Of a stretch of 64,000 nt of DNA, positions 1-13,655 are shown piece after piece. The stretch comes from Gymnorhina tibicen (taxonomy: Eukaryota; Chordata; Aves; Passeriformes; Artamidae): positions 7,050,264 through 7,114,263 of the forward strand of contig VXAZ01018984.1 of NCBI GenBank assembly GCA_013399875.1, read 5' to 3'. A program made the position numbers and the translations under genes. The notes below the pieces were generated by a model. The model searched no databases and was not told where the DNA came from. It saw only the letters and a list, made by a program, of their open reading frames with translations. How positions within the stretch are numbered: position 1 is the stretch's first letter; each line of letters begins with the position of its first letter.

Positions 1-60
1 AAATTAATCTATGATTTGACAGTTGTCCTCAAAATGTTTCACTGTGCGTTCAAAGTTGAT

Positions 61-180
61 GTGTTTTTTTTTTAAAAAAGAAAAACCCAAAACCGAAAAA
101 CCCCACAACAACAAAAAACCCCAAAAAACACCCACAGAAAAAGGAAAAGTGACCCAAGTTAAATAAAAAAAAAGGAAAAC
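61..180. repeat. A/C-rich low-complexity tract
   Basis: The tract is a run of A-rich blocks alternating with CCC/CCCC blocks, preceded by a T run. It produces the artefactual 105-codon frame on the - strand at 4-321, which has no domain. Confidence 0.7.
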
Positions 181-3100
181 CCACAATGTTCCGGTAATAG
201 CAGGCCCAAATTTCTTGTTCATTCTTCTGTTACCACTTGACCAGAGTTGTGGCTCTTCTCTTGTCTGTCCGTGTCCAGTGTGTAGTTTTGCAATATATTC
301 CCTATTAAAATACACTGACATCCTACCATGTTCCTCAGGTTTTGTGTGTCAGATTTAGGGAACAACAGCCTGGCCAGTAATATGTATGCCAATCCAAGCG
401 TCTGATGGATCTCTGGTCCCTGAAAGCAAAGGCAGGAGAACGGCCTTGCCACAGCAAGTTCAGTCATCAGTCAAGCAGTATTCAACTTCAAAGACTGTAC
501 AATGTCTATACGTGCGCAGACATATTTTTTGAGTGCTTTGTCTTCTGGGTCCAAAATCTATAGGATGACTAAGGTCAAAATGTCGTGCTGTATCTGAGAA
601 CAGTGTGGGCCAGAAATTGACATTTTGTGCATTTTATTTTGAAACATGGAATTCATTCCAAAAGCTGGAGTGGTACTGCAAACTGCCTTGAAAATAAATG
701 AGCTGGCAAGTCCGGTTTTAAGCTCAGTCCAGATGGAGCTATGGACAGCAAGTTTTAACATACACTCCAAAAATTATTAGGGCTGCTCTCCTGACAAACA
801 GTTTGCAAAATCAGTAGCTAAAAGTATTAATGATGCTATTACGTAATGTACATTTAGTGTTTCACAGAAGAAATGCTACAAATTCTATTATAAATTAATA
901 ATCATACTAAATTTTTAATAACTTCCTTACAGAAACTTTTACAAGTGTTTTTTCCCTTATCATATTTGTTGCAAGCTTTAAGAAATTAATGGCACAAGTT
1001 ATCATAGTAATGTTAAATTAAGGGAAATTGTGTTCCAAATATAACTGTCATTTACTGCTTAAAATTTGAAAATGTGCGGTGTAAAAGGATTCAGACATCA
1101 GACATCAAATTCAAATCATGGGCTGTATCTTTTCAGTGAGATGCATCTTTTCTAAACTTGCGGAGTTTTGCACAATGCTGCTCTTCATGTTGTTCTCAGC
1201 CTTAAACTGCAAACTGGAAGCCATTACAGCAACACCAAATATTCAGGTAATTCAAGCAGAGTCCCCACACTAGAGAATGTGGCAATGAGAAACAGCTGAA
1301 ATAAACACTGAATTTTAATATGACATCCTCAAAACCCCATGTAAAAGGCAGGGGACCTAATTGTCCTCAAAGTGGAGAGAGACAGGAGGCATTGCAGAGA
1401 GAATGAAGCTTCTGATGGGACATGGTTTTTAGGCACTTACCTGTCAAGCAGTGTTACATCAGCACAAAAATATTGTAAGCATGAAGAGCTGAGCTAGTAT
1501 TGAAGTTTTAGCATGCTTATTTTCTCCTCTGTGCTGGTGTACAAATAAATATTTAGAGATATTTCAATATGATTCAGAAATCTGAGCTTTGGTCCTTTGT
1601 AGTCAACCAAAACAAAAAGCATTGTCTTTTTCATCTGTCTCTGGCCTCAGATTGACAATTTATTAGATTTACTTTTTCACAGCACGTTATGGAGGAAAGA
1701 AAGGACAAGAAATGTTCTGAGAAAGAACAATGTGGAAGCACACTGCAGTGCTGTAGTCAAATAAAACTAAATATTCTGATTATTTTTAATGAGTTATTTA
1801 CAATCAAAAATAAAAACACTAAAGACCATACTGGCAAAGTCAAAGAAATCTCCTGTAGGCAGGCTAATTTCACCATATGATAAAATAACATGTTTCTCCT
1901 GTGGCACTTAGTGATTGATAAAGTCATGAGAGAACAAAGCAATTAGGTTAATTTACACATTAATTAGTTTATTGCTTTCTTTTTGTTTGGTCTCTAATGC
2001 CTTTGTTTAAAAAATTGAGCATGTGCTGTTGCAGGGGTTTAATTTCACTAATTAGATTCCAAGTGCAGACATTGCAACACCTGCCTTGTAAGTGAAACCA
2101 TTCTGAGTTAATTCAAGCCCTCTGGTTGTTTGAGAGGACTCTCCCAAGGAAACAACATGTGAAGGGTCCCATGACTTACAGGCTTTCATCCCTGTATAAA
2201 GCTGGGAATTTTTCTCAGTAAGTTATAGGCCTCTGTTTATGCTAGGGGCAGTTTTTGTAAGTTGATGTCTGGAGCTGTGCAGTGTTCAGGGGAGAAGGAA
2301 AAGTTTTGAGCCTTTGGAAGGTGAGTGGTTCCTGAGAAATCTTTGTGCTTGTGAAGCTCTCAGACTCTTTTATTTCAAGATGATGGAGTGTGAGCTGTTT
2401 TCACTGAAGCAGTTAATTAGCACTGGTGCTGGAATTCTTGGGTTGTTTTATTACTTTTCTGTGGATCACACTTTCATAATGTTTCCCAAAATCTTTAAAG
2501 AAGAATACAATATAACCTTAAAAAAAAAAACTCTAGTAGGTTGATATCTTCAAGGATGGATATGTAGTTACATACATTGTCTGTATTTCTTCATAAATTA
2601 TGTCCCTGAATCCATTACATGCTTTCATTTATTGGTCATAAAAGAGGATTTAACATAAAAGCTCTTTTAATGTTAACATTAGGTTCCAACTGTTGTATGT
2701 GATAATGAAAAAGGACAGGTTTTAAAGTTGCAGTTTCCTCCTGACATATTTATAAAGTTTGCTACATAACATAGGTGGATGGTATCCCCTGAATTTAGAT
2801 GCAACTGTTTTCTACTCCTTATTCTAAAACTATTAGAGGGCAGGGAGAAAGTGTATGCATTTGTTTAATCATATATTTTTACCAAAATAGAAATCTATTG
2901 TGTTGGTAAATACTCTTCCATTGAAGAGTATTTAAAGGTATTGTAACTCAGAAAGCTGTGGTTGTAATTAGTGAGTATTTTGGAGATAATATTCTATTAC
3001 TGACTTCATATTTCACTATATGAAAATGTAGAGTTAGTGTTAAATTTTAGGATTACTAGTTGGAATTTCCTGAACACCCACACAGTTTTAACTGCCTAAT

Positions 3101-5854
3101 TGTTGTACAGGGCATCCCTTAACTGCTCAGCTCCTCTGACATTTTATTGTTCTTTCTCTGGCATTTAGCTGGCATCTAAATCCTGTAGGCATGTGCATTT
3201 TTGCTGATGGAGGAATGTGCGTGGCTGTAGTATAATAACCTGTAGGATGATTATTTAGATGTCTGTATCTGGTTTTAAGCCCTGGCATGGTCAGAAGGCT
3301 AGACATTTCTATAATTGAACCCAATCCAGGAAGAGTTCCCTGAATCACCTGATGATGGGGAAGACAAGCAGGGCTTGGGATGTAGGGAAAGTAAGCAGAA
3401 TGCTGAAGGTATTTTGGGGTATTTTAGTAAATATTAATTGGACCTTTTTAAAATCTGTTATGCATCTCAGATGAACCTCTTGGCCAACACAAGGTATAAT
3501 GAATTGCTTGCTTGCTTCACAGAAGTGATCTTAGTGCTTAATAGCTCATCAAGAGATAATATCTTGGGTTAGGCAGTAATAATATGATTATGTGCTTCCC
3601 AAGTATTTAAAAACCAATTCAGACAGGTCTTGAAGTGAGTGGCTTGTCTCCTTTATAAAGTATATGAATCTGCCACTTAATTTTCTGGTCTCACTGGAAG
3701 TCCATCTTTGCTGTCTTACCTGTGTCTGTGAATTCTGCTTGGCACTAAGCAAATACTCCTGCTGTCTTTTTCTCTTTTAGTGGATTTAACCTTTCCTGTT
3801 AGCATACCTATCTTCCCACTAAAGCCTATGCTAACAGTTCAGTACCTTCTTACTGAGCACAGAAAATTATTTGCCTTTTTTTTTTTTTTCTTCTTTGATC
3901 AGGATTTCATAAAGTTTTGATAGCAAAAAATGCTACCTATAGCAGGAAGAATTTGACAATTTGTTTTAAAGTAAGGAAACCTAGACTGGTAACTGAATGA
4001 AAAGAGTGCACTACTCATGCTTCTTGGAAGGCAGTCATCATATGCAATATCCATTGTGAGTTTCCAGGGGTTTTTTTAACCTAGTAAAAGCTTGCAAGTT
4101 TTATGTTGCATCTGCACGTTTTCTAAGGGAAAGCCTGAAGCGTTTAGAGCAAAGAAAAGGTGAGGAGAAATGTTGGGGTTTTTTTTTGGGGCTGGGGATG
4201 AAATAAAATTTAAGAAGACTTAAGCTTACCAAAGGCTCAGTTCCCAGCCGTCCTCATTTACTTCTCCTGGTTTGTTTATAATGCTTTACTTACTACTACA
4301 CTGTTACTATTTGAAAGTGAAAAAGCCCCATTGGTCTCTTCCAAGGAGCTTTTTTTAAACATTATCTGGTTATTCTTTGGTGTTACATTATCTTATCTTT
4401 TCACATTTAAATTTTCCTAATGGATTCCAGGAGGAAGAAAAGGGCTGAAGTTTGAAGTGTTGTGTGTTAGATCAGGGGATATAAACAGAGCTCTTAACTC
4501 CCCTGGCATTTAGAGAAAGGAAAGAAATGCTTGACAGGCCCTTAACAGCTGTACTTTACCAGCAGCTGAAAGATGGAGGGCTTTTGAAATTTTCTTTCTA
4601 ACTTTTTTTTTTTTAATTGATTCCATATTTCTTGATCACCGGGTTCTAGCCAAAAGGATGTCTTTATGACTGTGATACAAACCTTGGAAAGAAAAGCAGT
4701 TTTAATGGAAAAGGTTGACAGTCTCTTAACTTACAGCAGCACTGACTGGCCATTAGAGTTTGTGTGCACACTTGTGTGCAGGTGGAGAGTTCGATAGTGA
4801 CAGATACTGGACATCATTTCTCTAAACGGCTGATCTTGAAAAATCACAACGTCAGAGCACCAGTAAAGGATACGCAGTTCTAAAAGCTGTAAAATGCCAA
4901 ACATCGTGTACCTTGTGACACGCTGGTGTACAAGATTCCGAGATCTTATCCCTACAACTGCTGAAGCATTCTCTATTAGAACAGAAGCAATGTTGAGAAA
5001 TTGTGTGAGACAGAGAGAGGTAGACATTTTGATGCTGAAGAATGCTAATACGGATAATTAGCCAAGTGTTAAAGTTCTAGTTACCTTTTTATCTTAGAAT
5101 TGCAAAGCCTGTGTTTTCAGAGCTGAGTGAGGAGTTTGCCAATTTTTATCCTCCTTGACTAGATCTTGAGAACATTTAGGCACCTAGCAGGGCATTATTT
5201 TAAATGATCATTGTAATATTTGGGAACATGCTTTTAAAAGTCTGTGCCTTAGTTCTGCTAAATATGGTGAAGGGCCTTTCTTTTTTTCCAAAATATGTCT
5301 CTGTATTTCAGTTGTAAACTCTTAGGGATAGAACATACCTCTACTAGATGAGATTAGTAGGACATCACTCAGGGATTAAGGTTCAGTCTGGGATGATAGT
5401 AGGGTTTCATGGGTAACATACTTCATTTTAGGAGAGCCACTCAGTGCTTCAAGCTGAATTTTGGAAGTTTTTGAGGTAGGCAGGTTTTCCTCTAAAAATC
5501 AGAAGCAATTGCTTTGACATGTCTTGTGTGGTCCAACTGAGGGGTCTTTATCAAAATAGTAATTAGTTATTTTTCCAAAGGAGGAAAATCTCTTTACTGT
5601 TGGTGAGGAAAAGGAAAATTCTGGATGGGAGTGAGAAATGTGGATTGAAGGCTCTCTAGATTAGTATGAAATAGGATTTCAGGACATAAACTCTGTATGA
5701 AACTAAAAACATTTTTCTTCTAATATAAAAGGATGTGTTTCTGATGGGCCAAGCTATGCACAAATAAGAACTACTTGTTTTTCTGAAAAATTTACCCAGA
5801 CCAAAATTTTATATGTTTATATATGAGTATGTGTATGACTTCTACAACTATACA

Positions 5855-5940
5855 TATGCATATATATATATACACGCAACTATAAAAATACATGTGTGTA
5901 TATATATGGTATCTTTATTTATGAATATATACACACACAG
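5855..5940. repeat. TA/CA-rich microsatellite zone
   Basis: Interrupted (TA)n and (CA)n/(TG)n runs are separated by unique bases. They include ATATATATATATAC near 5860 and ACACACACAG near 5930. The zone looks like a decayed dinucleotide repeat. Confidence 0.7.
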
Positions 5941-6360
5941 CTGCACACTTAAACACTGGAAATTAGTGATTTAAGGCTTTCTCTAAGACCCTGCTTTAGA
6001 AGATAAGCCCTCAGGGAAGAAAGAAAGTGTGTTCAGCTCTTCTCATAGAGTCTGGGGTCTTTTGCTCTGCTTTCAGAGCCTTCCTGATGCCAGCAGTGTT
6101 ACATGGGTTCTCTTCTGTTAAGCTGATATCAAGAGAAGCAGACTCAGGGGAACCAATTGTATTAGTTTAGGCTAATTCTGCTTTAGCAACATCTTGAGCA
6201 CTGCTGATGAAAACTAAGAAGATTAAAGTCCATATAATCTGGGGATCTTTATGTAAGTGAAGTTCAAATTACCATAAGCTCTTCAAATCATTGATCTGAG
6301 GATCAGTAAGAAGGGAAGACTAACTTAAACAAGCTCAAGCTGCAAATCCATGACTTTGGG

Positions 6361-6466
6361 TCCTCTTTATTTTTTTTTTCCTTTTTCCTCTTTTTTTCTT
6401 CTTATTTCCCTTTTTTTTCCCCTCTTTCCTTTTTTTTTTTTTACTTTTTTCCTATTTTTTCTGTAG
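6361..6466 (+). repeat. Long polypyrimidine (T-rich) tract
   Basis: The tract is about 105 bases of nearly pure T with interspersed C (TTCC, TTCTTC, CCCC), broken by only a few A residues and ending in CTGTAG. It resembles an oversized splice-acceptor pyrimidine tract, but no open frame or exon follows it. Confidence 0.75.
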
Positions 6467-9400
6467 TAAAATCCTTTAAGAATTCTTTAGCATAAGAAAA
6501 TTGGGTTTTTTCTACCTTCCCAAGGAGAAGCAGATTTCAAAGGAGCTGCACAACTGTGTCTCTTACTCAGTTAACACATGGTTGCATTGGATTGATGGAG
6601 GCTATTAAATGCTAAGAGCCACTGATTGATTATTTTAATGCTAGCGTACTATTTCAATAAAGACTGCTTTTGAAATAGAAATCTGCCTTAATGGCACTAC
6701 CATTTTACTGAATGTGGATATTGTAGCTTCTGATTTTTGTTATCAATTAGAAATAAGGGAATAGATTTGTGGTGCTCAGTGGATATGTCCAGATACAAAA
6801 GAAACAAGCCAGCAGGCCTGAAGTACCACTGAGCTGCACACAGCTATTTAACATTTACAGACTGGGAACAACTTTTCTGTGGATTTCCTGACCTTATGGT
6901 GGTAGTAATTCTACTAACATTGTGTCATTTCTTCTGTTGTCATTCATGGCTCCATAGCCATGCTCAGGGATCTGATGTGACATCTCTATGGGATGGTAAT
7001 TCAATGCACATCTGCACCACTGACATCCTCCAGAATGGAATGGTCCCATCCAATTTGCCTGTAGTGACAACCAAACCATGCCAGGAAATCATTTGAAAGA
7101 GTGATAACGGGGTTGGGTCAAGCCATTTCAGAAGTGTTTTGAAACTGGCTTCCAGTGCTCAGAACGTTTTCAGGTATGGTTTTATTAAAATAGGAGCTTA
7201 GCCTAAGCATATGTCAGGCAAATTCAGAGCTCAGGCTGGAGCCATGGATTTTAAAGTGACCAAATTGCATTTCTGAAATATTGTTTGTTGATAATAAGGT
7301 ATAACTAATGTTGTCACTTAAAGGAAATACATTGTCTTTAGTCATTAAAATAGACCTTTTGAGGCTTTTTTCCAACAGTTTAAGAAATTTGTCACAGATA
7401 ACATTTGCCTGTGGAATGTTTTTCTTACAATGACTGCAGCTTAAGAAGGTGGAGAGGTCTGGCAATCTGTAAGGAGCTCCTGCACTCCCAGTCAAGGAAC
7501 CAGCCCCTACTCCAGCTTCAGAGGTTGAGATGTTTTACTAATAAAGTGAAACTTCTAATTTAGGAAGAATTTTTTTTTTCCTTTCTAAATCTCTACTGCT
7601 GCATTGAGATGAATTACAGTGGATTACTGTAATAATACTGTAACAGACCACCTGGAAGTTGTTAATAATGACCTTGATGAAATACCATTTCTGGAATGAA
7701 TTTTAAATGAGCTTCTTTTTTTCTGCAGGGAGTAGAATGAATTGTATCAGACAGTGAAGAGTTTTTCTGTCACATATCAGATAAAGTGCCTCTGAACTAT
7801 CAGGAAGGACTGTATAATCAGAATGCTCACTGTATACCAACTCTGAGTCACCATTTTCGAGTAGCAATTGAGTCAGATTTTATACTCTTAAAATGAGTGC
7901 TAATATATTATTATGGTGCTTTTCATACTTTAGTACAAGATTCTGTGTTTGACAAGATGGTAATTTTGTGTGTTGAGCAGTATCATATCAATGTAAAGCC
8001 CACTGAAGTAACTGAAAATATTTTCTTTATTTGAAATTCAGAATTGCTGTATTTCCAGTGCATCTATAGCTTTCATACAAACACTGTATCTCTTCCAGAG
8101 AGGAGGATAGTTTTCCAAGAATACTGCTTATTTCCTTGTCACTGGGGGAGCAGGGCATGGCTGGTGATACCAGGTTCTTCTCCCTGATAATGTGCAGTAA
8201 AAGACTCTTCCTGGGAGAAAGTACATCTTAAATTGGTCTTTTCTCAGGATCAGGATGTGACCCTCATAGGATGCCTGTGTGAGAGGAGTATGAGGAAGAT
8301 GAAACTTCAGTGAGACTTACGAAGTGAATGTGCAGAGTATTCTAAGGAATAATCCATCTTCTAGTCTGCAGGCACTGGGTGGGGGAAAAAAAAGGACCTT
8401 TTTACATCTTACCGAGTTTAAGGAATGTGCTTTTCTGGATACAAAAATCTTACACAAGTGTAGATTCAATGATTTGAGTATGACTTCTTTTATAAACCTT
8501 TAAAAGTGGCCTATGTTATGATACTTCAGTTTCATAAGTTGTTTTTTTCTTTGCATGATTTATACCTGGGTCTTGTTTAAAGGCTATAAAACAGCAGTGG
8601 TTTAATATCCTTCAATCAAAAGCAACTTCACCATCCACCTCAGATTTTTATTTTAAAGGATGCAAAATATTCTACTCAAAGAGGTTTTAATGCATTTTAA
8701 AATTAAAACAGACTAAGTTTTGTTTTATGAGAGTCTTGAAAAGCCTGAAATTTTAGTTCCATTGGCCATCACGAGTATCTCTCCATATAGGTGATCTCTG
8801 TGGTACATTGCTTGATCTAACATGTTGTCTTTACTGCATATTGCACAGATTGCAAAATATGAACATGAACCATCCATAAAAGACAGCTATAGTATCCTAA
8901 TTTCCAGTTTTTTTAGTATGGCAGTGGGAATTGCTTGTCTTAAGAAATCACCTCAATCTGATTTTGTCTGTGGATCCTGTGAAACCAAAGCTAAGGAAAA
9001 CTTTATGTGGGAAAATATTCTTTGTCCTTCCAAACTATGGCAGAATCAGTTTTGTGTTGCATAAAAATTCAAATGGAACAGAAAATTGGAGCAATACTTT
9101 AAATGAATAATAATAGTAATTTTCTTCACTGCTTATGCTAGCATCTTTAATTGTACTGAGTTAATTTAGTATGACTTCCTTCATCATGGGAAAAACCCTG
9201 TTAGATAACTTGCTCTGATATTAAAGGGAGATGGTGTGTATGCAGCAAAATAATGGTCTTTCTTTACCTTTAAAGTCCACCAAAATCTTTCTGAATCTTT
9301 CTGCGTGTTTAATGGATTCTCAAGCACGACTTGCTGTTGTTTTGTTTCATGTTCTGCTTATATAGCTTCAGTGGTAACTAAACCTAAAGAGTTGAGTGCA

Positions 9401-9887
9401 GATTAATTAAATTCCATATTCCATTTTATACAATAGCAGGTTCATCTTATGTTACTGGGCCAGCCCAGAAGGGAGTACTTTTTCTTGCCATTTTCTTTTC
9501 TTTATGAGTTCTAAGTCAAAGCGCATGGAAGATTGTGATTTGATTTAGCTTCTGAAAGTGCGTGACAGATTCATTTTTTTGTAAAGCTGAACTGAAATAA
9601 AATGGACCTGTAGAAGTTTTGCCCATAGGATATTTTGTTTTAAGAAAATGGCTTTCTTTTGAAGGGCATGAGCTAGAGCATAGTTCTAATTCCTGTAGAA
9701 TATGGTACTTTTATAAATGTGTATTTTATTGCTAACACCATATGGCTGTATGTATGTTATAAAGGCTATTCATGCTAGCAGGCCCAAAAAGCAAATGTAA
9801 AAGTGTCTTTAAGCTCAAAGGAGCTAACCCCCCCAATTATTAATTTTTTAATATTTTAGTGTTGATCTTTCTGTTTTCTCTTACAAG

Positions 9888-10098
9888 GAATCTATCCCTG
9901 AAGCTGTCGAAGGAGGTGGAGCAAGGAGAAGCCAGGTACCCTCGTGTTAGCCAGCTGGCTGGCAGCCCGTCTGTGGAGTGGCCTTTCACTGGTCTGGAAG
10001 AAGGTGGAGGCATTGAGTCTCTGCCCTTCAGATTGATGCTCCAAGACTGCACGGCTGTAAAGACATTGCTTCTGAAAATGAAGAGGGTTCTTCAAGAG
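9888..10098 (+). CDS. CCSER1: CCSER1 internal coding exon (conserved region before the coiled coil)
   Basis: This is an internal coding exon of coiled-coil serine-rich protein 1, a poorly understood protein whose loss has been linked to cell-division defects in human cells. The exon follows a pyrimidine-rich tract ending in TTACAAG (AG at 9886-9887) and is followed by the donor GAG|GTAATC (GT at 10099). It is 211 bp: one base completing a split codon, then 70 codons with no stop. If the previous exon ends in CA, the split codon is CAG (Gln), which agrees with the Gln before NLSLKL in the human protein as I remember it. The peptide starts NLSLKLSKEVEQ, has a variable Ser/Pro-rich middle, and ends SLPFRLMLQDCTAVKTLL followed by LKMKRVLQE. 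That last part looks essentially identical to human CCSER1 and leads into the predicted coiled coil. The paralogue CCSER2 is the main alternative, but the next exon also fits CCSER1. The identification is from memory of the family, not a database search. Confidence 0.93.
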
Positions 10099-10865
10099 GT
10101 AATCACCCACTTATTTGTTAGATTAATATCTTTCAGCGTTAATGAGCTAAGCGGCTGAAAAGGGTCAGTAAAGTTTATGGATTTGATGTCTTCTAATATG
10201 TCTTGAATGTGTGGAATTGATGCAGAAGTATAAATAGTCATGCCTCAAAATGGTGAAGGTCAGAAAGTTTATACTTCAGCAGAATTTAACTGATCCTGTC
10301 ATCTTGATGTCCAGAGTGTAAAGCTTTTTTGAGCTTTTACCAGAAAGGGGACAGGAGAGGCCAACTGCTTCAGGTCAAAATACATTGCATTGTTTTCTTC
10401 CAGTATTTTAGAGCTTTTTAGTTTTCTTACTACATTTGTTTTCCATTATGAAGTCGCATGCAATTCATTTAGAGGAGAGATGCAAAGGGAAAAAAAAATT
10501 CTCTTAAGTAACAGTACTAAAAGGTTGCCAGCTTGAGTTTGTAAATGATGGCTGAAATCAGATTTTTTTAGGCCGTTCACTGGGCCATTTCCTAAAAATT
10601 TTGAGAGTCCTGGCCTGTCCTGTCCTGTTATCTTCTCCTGCTTTTCCCATACGGACTGCTGGTGTTGCTCTGAACATTTTCTTTTGTGTCTGTTTCTCTT
10701 CAGAATTTTAGAGAAATCAAATTATTTGGAATTTTTTTTTTGGACACTTTCCAGCCTTTTGGTAGAGCCTTTACTCAGGTATACACTATGAACTTTCATC
10801 TTCATATTAGTGAATTGCAGTTTGCTGTATCTTTTTTATCTAAAAGAATTTTTTTAAATCTATAT

Positions 10866-11125
10866 AGAAACACAGAATAGTAACATATTTCTATAAATAC
10901 AGAATAATTTATGTTCAGAGGGCTCTCTGGAGGTCCACCTTCTCTACTCAAAGCAAGGCCAACTCAGAACAGGTTGCTCAGGTCCTTGTCCACTTAAACT
11001 TTTGGTACCTTAATGGGGTCTCCACATGGTCTCTGGGTAACCATTCCAGTATTTGACTACATCATTGTAACTTTTTTCCTGAAGATGGAAACAGAATTTC
11101 TCTTGTTGAAACTTCATCATATAAT
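10866..11125 (-). mobile_element. CR1 LINE 3' end, old and degraded
   Basis: Read on the + strand this is the reverse complement of an avian CR1 3' region. It has a decayed 3' tail (CACAGAATAG), then CTCTGGAGGTC, a block resembling 'caggttgctcagg.ccttgtcca', a block resembling 'ggagactccacaa.ctctctgg', and finally TTGTTGAAACTTC. These blocks occur in the correct CR1 order but with many substitutions. The 5' boundary is indistinct near 11125. It is a fossil with no coding capacity. Confidence 0.75.
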
Positions 11126-13655
11126 AAAGACCAGAAATAAGTTGGGGGGTTTTTGCTGCTCACTTGTTGGTCATCTGTATCTAAATTCAACCAGCTATAG
11201 TCCTATCTGAAAAGGATTTTTTGCCAAAGGTTTAGCCATGATGGTGTGTAATGAGTCCTGCTAAACAGCCTGTTTTTGCTGGATGGCAAGCCTCAGGCTT
11301 TCCAGTTTCCTTCAGTTCACTAGAAGCTTGATTTGTGCTATATGGATCCTTAATGCACTTCTGGATTGCTGAATCAAGAATTGAAATCATTAATTCTCCA
11401 CTAGTTGCTTTTTATATAATGTGAGAATATAGATTGAATTTAAAGGATTTGTAACCTCATTGTATCTTGAAATAAATAAGTGTTATGATATTATATGACA
11501 CAGCAGTTCTAACGTTCAGGTGGTAACATTGGCAGCATTCTCTGTTGCTTCTAGTGTGAATAATTCTATTATGCTCAGAAAAGATCTTTCTTACCATGAT
11601 GGTAAGCATAAGAATTTTAGTTTAACTTACACAGTTCCATTAAACTTGTGTAAGCATCTACTGTTATTTTCTGTTTGGAAATATGTTGTACCTTTCAGTA
11701 CTTTATCTTTAAAAACATTCACCAGGTGATCTCCACGAAAGGAACATAAGGTATTTCATGTGACTCACCAGAATTTCAAGTCCAGTTACTAATACCTCCT
11801 TATGTAACACACTGATTTTATTTTTTCATCTTAATCATTCAGTCTTTTACTTATTTGTTCCTTTGTACTATATAATTTTCATCTCCCCAGCTGACTGTAC
11901 CACAGTGTGTCTCTGTAGTTTTCTTTTTGTCTAGGCCTATGAAATCAAAATGGCCTTTTCCTAATTCTACATTTGGATGTCCATATGTTCTGTAATTTAC
12001 CTCAAAAGAACCTGAGTAGTTACTTTGAGCAATGAAAGAGATTATGATCTTGAAATATATTAGAAATTTATACTGAAATTATACAACTTGATTATCTTCA
12101 GAAATTCAGACATTTATACGTTTATGTCACTTTTAAATTATTAGTGAAAGATTACAGGAAAATATAATCCCATAAAATTGAAATACTGTATTGAAGAATC
12201 TGATAAATAAGTCATCTGAACATATTTAGCAGACAGTTTCCATGGAGAAGATCCGCTACTTCCATTGCAACTAGATGTAATTTTTTTCATCCAAAAATCA
12301 CTTCTGCCCCAACCAATATTATAAATGAAACTCAGAGCAGTACAGAATAAAGGACATTAAAGAAAAATTCTTTCCTTACCATGGAATGCTCAGGCATTTT
12401 TAGATGCAGTCAAACATAGTCTCTGGCAGACTTGTATAGAATTAAAATATTTTATGCTTGCAAGACTGTAAAATAAGATTATATATTTATAAAACTAATA
12501 ATATGTCACATGTTTTCAGCCACTTAAAAAATATACAGGCTTTGTGGGGAAAATTACATGGGTTACCAGAAAAAACAAGTTGCAGTATTTCTGTTTTATA
12601 GCTGATATTACCCATAGAAGAAGGAGTTACAGTATTGTACACCTCTTTATTGAAAAATAACATGCTAATTGAGTTAAAATATTAGCCCTGTTATTCAGTG
12701 TAATCCTTCTTCTTAAGCACTGAGCACTGCTTCTAAGGAATAATTTAATTATGATCTGCCAGAATGTAATACTGGCTAGTAAAATATGCTTTTTTTTTGT
12801 TACAGTTGCTTGTAATTGAAGAATCTAAGTGGAAAAACTGCATACAATGTATGCTGTACTGTGCTGCAGACTTACAGGCTTGTTATTAGTCTTATCTTGA
12901 AAAGGGAAATTGAAGACATGGCAGTAACTTTCAAGACTGAGAATGTTATTTAGTAAAAGGCTAATGAGTGATCGTTCAATTAAGGGAATTAATTGCCATT
13001 TCACTTTCAGTGAAAAAGCCTTGAAAATGTCTACTAATAATTCTTTATGGTTTTGGCCATGCAAGGCTCAAAAGGCAAATTGTTCCCCCATGTTTTGGGA
13101 AAGCTCATTGAACAAAGCTGGATAGTCTGGAGGGCCCTGGCATGTGAGGAAACTTGGTGATTTTCTCTCAATCTCTTCTGCAGCTTTTTCTCATGGATGG
13201 TCCATTTCTGACAGACAAATCTGCAATAAATTGTGTAACCAAGACCTGTGGGATGCATAATTTCATGAAAAAGTATTACCAGAGTATTATCCATATTACC
13301 CAGCATGGGTAGCTTGATAAAAGCCACTTTAGCCTAGCAGAAAATACAAGCTGTTCTGCAGCTTGTCCATGATTTCTTGGTCTCCCTGTTCTCTCCAGCT
13401 TGTGAATGTTTATTTGGACTGTATGGTTTTTGGGGTTTTTTTCCTCAAAGTCTTTATGGTACTGACCTTTTTGTCAGTAGTAACTCCTCTCATTTGAAAG
13501 AGAGAAGACCAGAAAATAGGAGTTGGATGGATGAAAATTGGGAGCTTTTTCCTCTCCTAAGAGGTGGATTCTTTACCTTCTGACTTCAGGCAGGCCTCTC
13601 TGCTCTGAACGGTTCTTCAATTAATCTGTCATTTTTTTCTCCCCCATTTTTGGGG

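Larger units (their letters stand above)
1..9887 (+). other. CCSER1: CCSER1 intron, 3' part (upstream end outside window)
   Basis: This is non-coding sequence upstream of the exon at 9888. I found no exon matching the preceding CCSER1 segment, which in human carries an acidic stretch and ends in KQ. The open frames are short and protein-unlike. Visible structure is limited to an A/C-rich low-complexity tract (61-180), a TA/CA-rich microsatellite zone (about 5855-5940), a pyrimidine tract (6361-6466) and clusters of TAATTA-type motifs near 1940-2060. I recognise no transposable element here. Confidence 0.85.

Noticed and set aside
4..321. 105-codon frame on - with a hydrophobic middle resembling a membrane segment
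   Set aside because: The middle is translated from the A/C-rich low-complexity tract, which gives Phe/Gly/Trp-rich artefacts on the - strand.
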